DNA of 64,000 bases, taken from contig JAKJHU010000023.1 in the NCBI GenBank assembly GCA_022316685.1, forward strand, positions 7,303,192-7,367,191, read 5' to 3'. Positions 1 to 64,000 of this stretch are shown here, piece by piece. The first letter of the stretch is position 1. Each line of letters begins with the position of its first letter. This stretch comes from Progne subis subis. Its lineage: Eukaryota; Chordata; Aves; Passeriformes; Hirundinidae. A program made the position numbers and the translations under genes. The notes under the pieces are model-generated. The model had not been told where the DNA came from, made no database searches, and saw only the letters and a list, made by a program, of their open reading frames with translations.

Positions 1-2
1 AA

Positions 3-299
3 TCAGTTTTGTTGTTTTTATTTGTTATTCTGTTAATTTTAATTGGATTTGGTATCATCAAAAAAATGTTAAGTAGATTAATTTCTAGCACCACACATGC
101 CCCCTCTGTGAACCAAGTTGCTGTATCATCCGTGCCTAGATGGGAGGAAAACATGGAACTGGAGGAAAACCCAGAAGACAGGAGACACCCAGAAGAAGAA
201 CCTCAGATAGAGTGGCCCACTCAGCCAGAGTGGCTCACTGAGAGTTACCCGGACTTTGAATATCATCCTCCTCCATTCCAGCCCTCCTCCTGTTATTAA
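3..299 (+). CDS. Retroviral Env transmembrane subunit, C-terminal fragment
   Basis: The frame is open at the left edge of the window and stops at 297-299, giving about 98 codons. The first 17 or so residues are almost entirely L, I, V and F, followed by two lysines: a membrane anchor with a stop-transfer charge. The remaining 75 or so residues would be a cytoplasmic tail. It is rich in E and P, contains a YPDF segment fitting a YxxPhi sorting motif near its end, and has a nearby PPP run. No surface subunit, fusion peptide or heptad repeats are in view. The retroviral env call rests mainly on position: the stop is followed within about 20 bases by a polypurine tract and an LTR. The tail is longer and more acidic than in simple gammaretroviruses, so the genus is left open. 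No disabling change is visible in this portion. Confidence 0.65.
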   Translation, partial: SVLLFLFVILLILIGFGIIKKMLSRLISSTTHAPSVNQVAVSSVPRWEENMELEENPEDRRHPEEEPQIEWPTQPEWLTESYPDFEYHPPPFQPSSCY

Positions 300-300
300 A

Positions 301-316
301 ACAAAAAAGGGGGAGA
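301..316 (+). other. Polypurine tract (plus-strand primer site)
   Basis: An A run followed by GGGGGAGA lies directly before the TG that opens the LTR. This is the normal place and composition for the retroviral polypurine tract. Confidence 0.75.
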
Positions 317-689
317 TGTAGTGGTGCAGAACTGTTTTATTAGGTTTTTGTAAGAAGTTTATGTTATGGTTCATTTCACTGTATCCCCAATTTTGTATCC
401 CTTTTGTGTCGTCTTTATAATAAGGTGTTTTGTGTCAATCATCCCACTCCTCACATGGCATGTAACATCCCTCTGCCCCCCCTCACTCTGGGGCAGCCTG
501 TCTATCACTCCAGGGGTCCCTCCCAGATTGCGAAACCTCAGGGAGAGGGCTTCGGGTGGACAGGTAGCCTGGGGGAATTCTTTCCCTCTGGAGGTGGTTG
601 GTCCGAGGCTTGGGGGTGGGCACACCTTGTTACCCCCTGGATCCCCTGATTTGTTGTCTTGTTGTATCCTCCCTGGAACCCCTCCCCCG

Positions 690-697
690 CTTATAAG
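690..697 (+). promoter_or_regulatory. LTR TATA-like box
   Basis: CTTATAAG lies about 165 bases before the LTR AATAAA. It is in the right place to be the U3 promoter, with transcription predicted to start about 25-30 bases downstream in the C/T-rich stretch. Confidence 0.55.
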
Positions 698-856
698 GGA
701 GAGGGGATTCAAAGTTTTCTCTCTCAGCTGCTCCTCTCCGAGCTGCTCCTCTCTCTCCCAGCAGCTCTCCGAGCAGCTCTCGCTCAGCTGCTCAGCTCCC
801 AGCCTCTGAGCTCTCGCCTCTGAGCTCGGAGCTCTCTGCTTCTCAACTCTGGAGCT

Positions 857-862
857 AATAAA
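857..862 (+). terminator. LTR polyadenylation signal AATAAA
   Basis: A canonical AATAAA lies downstream of the LTR TATA-like box. It is followed by a T-rich segment and a GT-rich stretch near 970-985. This suits retroviral R/U5 3'-end formation. Confidence 0.6.
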
Positions 863-1246
863 CATCTTTTAACCTGCTAAGCTGAGAGCCAGCCTTTTCT
901 CTTCTGCTGCTGTTGACTGTCTCAACATACGGTGTCCAGCTGCTAAGCCGAAGCCGAAGCGAACTGGAAACATCTGTATCTGTGTTGACCGAGCTAGCCA
1001 GAGGTCCTCTCCCGCCCGGAGCGGGGAAAAAACCAGATACAGTGGACTGTGGAGGGTTAGGGAGGAATGTGGTGACATTTCCAGTTCTAAGCATGCAGAG
1101 AGCTGGGAAGGCCCCTTTTGCTGCTATAGTCAAGAAAATAATCTTGTTCTGTGAAGTATGGGTAAAATGAAACTGTTGATAGCAACCTTTTTAAAGGTTG
1201 AATATTAAAATTTTTCCCAGAGTTCCCCTATCTGTCATGAAGAAGG

Positions 1247-1282
1247 ATATGCAGACATGCCTGAATATGCAGACATGCCTGA
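1247..1282. repeat. 18-bp perfect tandem duplication
   Basis: The unit ATATGCAGACATGCCTGA occurs twice with no gap and no mismatch. It is too short to assign to a family. Confidence 0.9.
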
Positions 1283-1949
1283 AATTAGCTCCTGACTCCC
1301 AGGTGTAAGTGCATACCAAAGCTCTGTAGATTGTAAGCACTACATCTTAGTGCTTAAAGATCAATAAAGTATTTAAAGTCAAACCTCAGCAAGAACAGTT
1401 ATGCTCTTGTTTCTGAGGTGCTGGTGGATGCACATTGTATCAAATCCACTATTCCCTGCTTTAAAACAACCTGCCAGCCTCCACAACACAAAAGAATTAA
1501 CAAACCACTACATACAACTCCAGACACATTACCTTCCGTTAGCTCTTCCCTGTGTGGAAAATATGATAATAGTACTACTTCAACTTAGAAGGCTGTTACA
1601 AAGTTAAATTTATGAATGTTTTGAGGGAGTTATGAGACTACCACAGGAAAGTCATCATGAAAATTAATTAACCTGCCTTCAAGGCAGGGTTTGAAGAATG
1701 TACAGAGAATATACATGAAAGATTCCACTTTGCATGATGAAAATTAAGAGAAACATTGAAGAACTGTACATTAATTAAAGACATCCTTATATTGAATGAG
1801 GCAGGAGTTTTGTGGAAAAAAATCACTCTGCAAAGGTAATTTAAAAATTGATTCATATCACCACCAACATACAATACTGTAGGGGAAGGCTTTGTCTTCA
1901 GAGCTTTCATGTTTTCTGTATCGTTTCTTTAAGTTTTCTTTAAAATATC

Positions 1950-1991
1950 TTTTTTTTTTTTTATTTTTTTTTTTTTTTTTTTTTTTTTTTT
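1950..1991 (-). repeat. Poly(T) run, possibly the poly(A) tail of a minus-strand retrocopy
   Basis: There are 42 bases of T with one A at 1963. On the minus strand this would be a poly(A) tail, and 1992-2400 would be the retrocopied body. No gene is recognised there and no target duplication is evident. It could equally be an expanded homopolymer. Confidence 0.6.
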
Positions 1992-3670
1992 CCAACTGCA
2001 TGACTCCCAGCCTGAATGCTGTGAACCAACTATCAGAGGAAATTACAGTTGCAGGAGAACATTTCTTTCTCCATGTGACTTGCTGTGCTTGTTGGGCTTC
2101 ACGACCACTTGAGAGGCAGCATTGGTGGGCTCATATTCCTCAGGGCAAATTCTCCAGTGCCTCCATCCATTCCTCTCCTCTCAGCCACTGGCTACTGCCT
2201 GAATACCCTCCCTGCAGATACCCTCATACTGCTTTCTCCAGTTTCTGGCCATAATATTCCATCTTTTCATGCCCCACATCCATTCTCTGCTGTCCTATTT
2301 CCCAGTCCTGGAAATTCACCCTCTCTGTTTCCTTTACCTCATCACTAAGCCCATGTATCTTGCACTGAGACCAGCTGTTCCTTCCCATGTGTTCATCTGA
2401 CACCAGTAGGCTAAAGATTAATTAAAATTACAGGAGATTGTTCCTTCTTTTTGTTTTGCAAATTAGGAAGAACAGCTACAGTAAGACAGGTGGGGGGTTT
2501 TCTTCTAATGTGACCAAAACTGTGCAATTTAATCTTTAGACAGATAGAATAATAAATTGGAGCCCCTTGATGTAAGGTTAGTGAGAGAAACAGCTGAAAT
2601 GAAAACATCATTTGACAATTTTTAAATTTGGCAGAGTTATAAACAATGAAAATCAAGTATTTAGTTGACAAAGCAAATTTGGAATAATTATTACTATATG
2701 CACCAGAAACTCTAAATCTGTGTAGCTAATCTTTTATTGAGGTGTGTGAAGCCAAAAATGAGAGTACCACTTGAATGTGTAGATGGAATTGTTGCCCAGC
2801 ACCCCAATAGAGTAATTGCCTCTTAGGAAATAGTGATTTACTAAGAGGCACATCAGGAATACCAAAGTAAATGCTGTCCTTCTCCTTTCTCTCACATTGA
2901 CTATGGTCTGTACTTTCAAGTAAAGAATATAAAGGTAATATAATTGCCTGGCGAAAAGAAGAAAATAAAAGGAGCAAGAATGAACAGTGGAAGGAGTAAA
3001 TGTATCTTACATTTATATTTTGGTAAATTGGCAGTGAAGACGGGTCAATAAGGTGTTTGGCATCTAACACCAATTCTGGCATCGTTCTGAGCAGGACCTG
3101 CCCACAAGCCCTGGGGCCGTGTGCGCTCCTGTAGCGCTGCTGTGTCCCAACATGGCCCGGAGACAGCAAAACCAGTAATGGGGGAGCAAAAGAAGTATAC
3201 AAGGGGTGTGTTTAAATTTTGGTGAGGGGAGTTCAACCACTAGTATGTGAGAGATGAGAAGAAACAAAGACTGCGTTAATTTCTCCCCTTGTAAAACCGA
3301 GTACAAATTGATCCTGCCGCTGCAGGGCCAGCCCGGCCCGAAGGGACCCCGTGGGGAGAACCGCGACCGCAGCTGGACGGGAAGAACACGGCTGTGCCTT
3401 TCCCCGGTGCCATCGCCTCATCCGAGGCCGCACCTGGCTGCAAACAGCGGACGCAAACACCTGGATGGAAAAATCTGGGAAAAGGGCCGGATGCGCCCGG
3501 AAAGCCGGAGAGCGCGCCTTGTTCGGCTCTGGGGGATAACCCAAGCGAACGCGCCCGGACACCAAAGCCGGAGCGCTGAGGGCGGGGGTCGGGGCGCTGA
3601 GGGCGGGGCGCGGCCCTACCTGGGCAGCGGGCCCGCCCCGCCGTGCGGGCCCGGCCGCGTCCCGCCCCTC

Positions 3671-3692
3671 CCCTCTCCTCTCCTCTCCTCTC
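3671..3692 (+). repeat. (TCTCC)n pyrimidine tract in the promoter
   Basis: Four or so copies of a CTCTC-type pentamer make a homopyrimidine strand about 115 bases before the start codon. Such tracts can bind C/T-rich factors or form triplex DNA. The role here is inferred only. Confidence 0.7.
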
Positions 3693-3806
3693 CGCCTGCC
3701 TTCGCCGCGCCGTCAGGTGCCGGGGCGGGCACTGCGCCTGTGCGGCGGCCGCGGGCGCAGCCAGCCCAGCCGGCCCCGGCGGGACGCGGCGGCACCGGCG
3801 GGGAAG

Positions 3807-63615
<59,809 letters not shown>

Positions 63616-64000
63616 GTAAAAATGTGACTTCCTGACTTTGAAAACATTGAGGTGTGTTTTTAGCTGCATTTATGGAAGAAATGGAGTACTATGAAACAAA
63701 GGCAATTTACAGGATAGTACAAAATCAATGATGAACTAAGTTGTTTCAGATAGCAGTGTATTTAAAATCTTTGAAAAGCACATTATCTTGTCTGTGCTGT
63801 TATGAATATCTATTTTGGACAAAAAAATCATAAAAACTGCAGACTATCAAAAAGAATAAATATATTCATTTAAGAAACAGGTTTTTAGACAAGGATGTGA
63901 CAACTCTCAGAGGCTTTGATTGATTTATTAATGTTGTCCCTGTCATACCCAAATAGTATGTAGAACAAAAATCCCAGTGCACCAATGAACCTTAATTATT
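63616..64000 (+). other. MAP7D2: MAP7D2 intron 7 (start)
   Basis: Intronic sequence running off the window. No feature recognised. Confidence 0.7.

Larger units (their letters stand above)
1..1041 (+). mobile_element. 3' end of an endogenous retrovirus (env tail, polypurine tract, 3' LTR)
   Basis: Three features occur in the order expected for the 3' end of a provirus. An open frame with a membrane anchor ends in a stop at 297-299. A purine run follows at about 301-316. Then comes a sequence beginning TGTAG that contains a TATA-like box and an AATAAA signal, as an LTR should. The 5' part of the provirus lies outside the window, so completeness and the target-site duplication cannot be judged. 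Orientation matches the downstream gene. The frame is unbroken in the part seen, which hints at a fairly young insertion. The genus cannot be assigned from this fragment. Confidence 0.8.
317..1041 (+). repeat. Retroviral 3' LTR (about 725 bp)
   Basis: It starts TGTAGTGG directly after the polypurine tract. The best terminus I can see is ...CCAGATACA at 1041, pairing TGTA with TACA. A second possible end is GGTGACA at 1077. Inside are a TATA-like element at 690-697, a C/T- and GAGCTC-rich probable leader at about 715-850, and an AATAAA at 857-862. These fit a U3-R-U5 order. The left boundary is well supported; the right one is uncertain because the second LTR and the target duplication are not in the window. 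Confidence 0.7.
1042..3300. other. Intergenic sequence between LTR and CpG island
   Basis: No gene is recognisable. It holds an 18-bp perfect tandem duplication (1247-1282) and a 42-base T-rich run (1950-1991). The remainder is ordinary AT-rich sequence. Short open frames here show no conserved motif that I recognise. Confidence 0.6.

Noticed and set aside
1042..1080. Retroviral LTR end at GGTGACA (1077) instead of 1041
   Set aside because: Possible, but the TGTA/TACA pairing at 1041 is the better terminal inverted repeat; it cannot be settled without the other LTR.
2726..3202. 158-codon minus-strand frame upstream of the CpG island, considered as a divergent gene
   Set aside because: No homology recognised and no splice or Kozak support; a divergent non-coding transcript from the CpG island remains possible but unsupported.

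Overview
The window looks like avian (or at least sauropsid) nuclear DNA. It is AT-rich and repeat-poor, has one CpG island, and carries 3' ends of CR1-type LINEs (the terminal ATTCTATGATTC-like signature near 25,253-25,268) and the 3' end of an LTR retrovirus. No bacterial-type gene organisation is present. Most open frames longer than 60 codons are chance frames in introns or in the CpG island.

Layout. Positions 1-1041 hold the 3' end of an endogenous retrovirus on the + strand: the end of an env frame, a polypurine tract and one LTR. Positions 1042-3300 are intergenic. Positions 3300-4390 are a CpG island with GC boxes. It contains the first coding exon of a single + strand gene, which I identify as MAP7D2 (MAP7 domain-containing protein 2, a microtubule- and kinesin-1-associated protein). 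The gene fills the rest of the window and runs off the right edge.

The gene. Seven coding exons can be joined with consistent phase: 3807-3849, 48586-48663, 51881-52044, 58996-59110, 60027-60125 (probably a cassette), 62062-62172 and 63493-63615. Without the cassette they give 211 complete codons covering the N-terminal microtubule-binding coiled coil and the start of the Ser/Pro-rich linker. The C-terminal kinesin-binding half lies beyond the window. Intron 1 is about 44.7 kb. The intron between 62172 and 63493 appears to be a GC-AG intron.

Non-coding structure. Intron 1 carries two CR1 fragments of apparently different age. It also holds a roughly 104-nt foldback (41156-41259) close to a duplicated 148-bp element (41723 and 42681), a 40-bp-period tandem repeat (44256 onwards), a 20-bp perfect palindrome (10359), and paired A/C-rich and T/G-rich tracts (36.35 and 36.93 kb). 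Intron 3 contains a long purine-rich stretch (56.4-58.5 kb). I found no rRNA, tRNA, CRISPR or clearly novel multi-gene system. The most interesting items are the splice architecture of MAP7D2, the foldback/duplication cluster near 41-43 kb, and the retroviral LTR lying upstream of the promoter in the same orientation.
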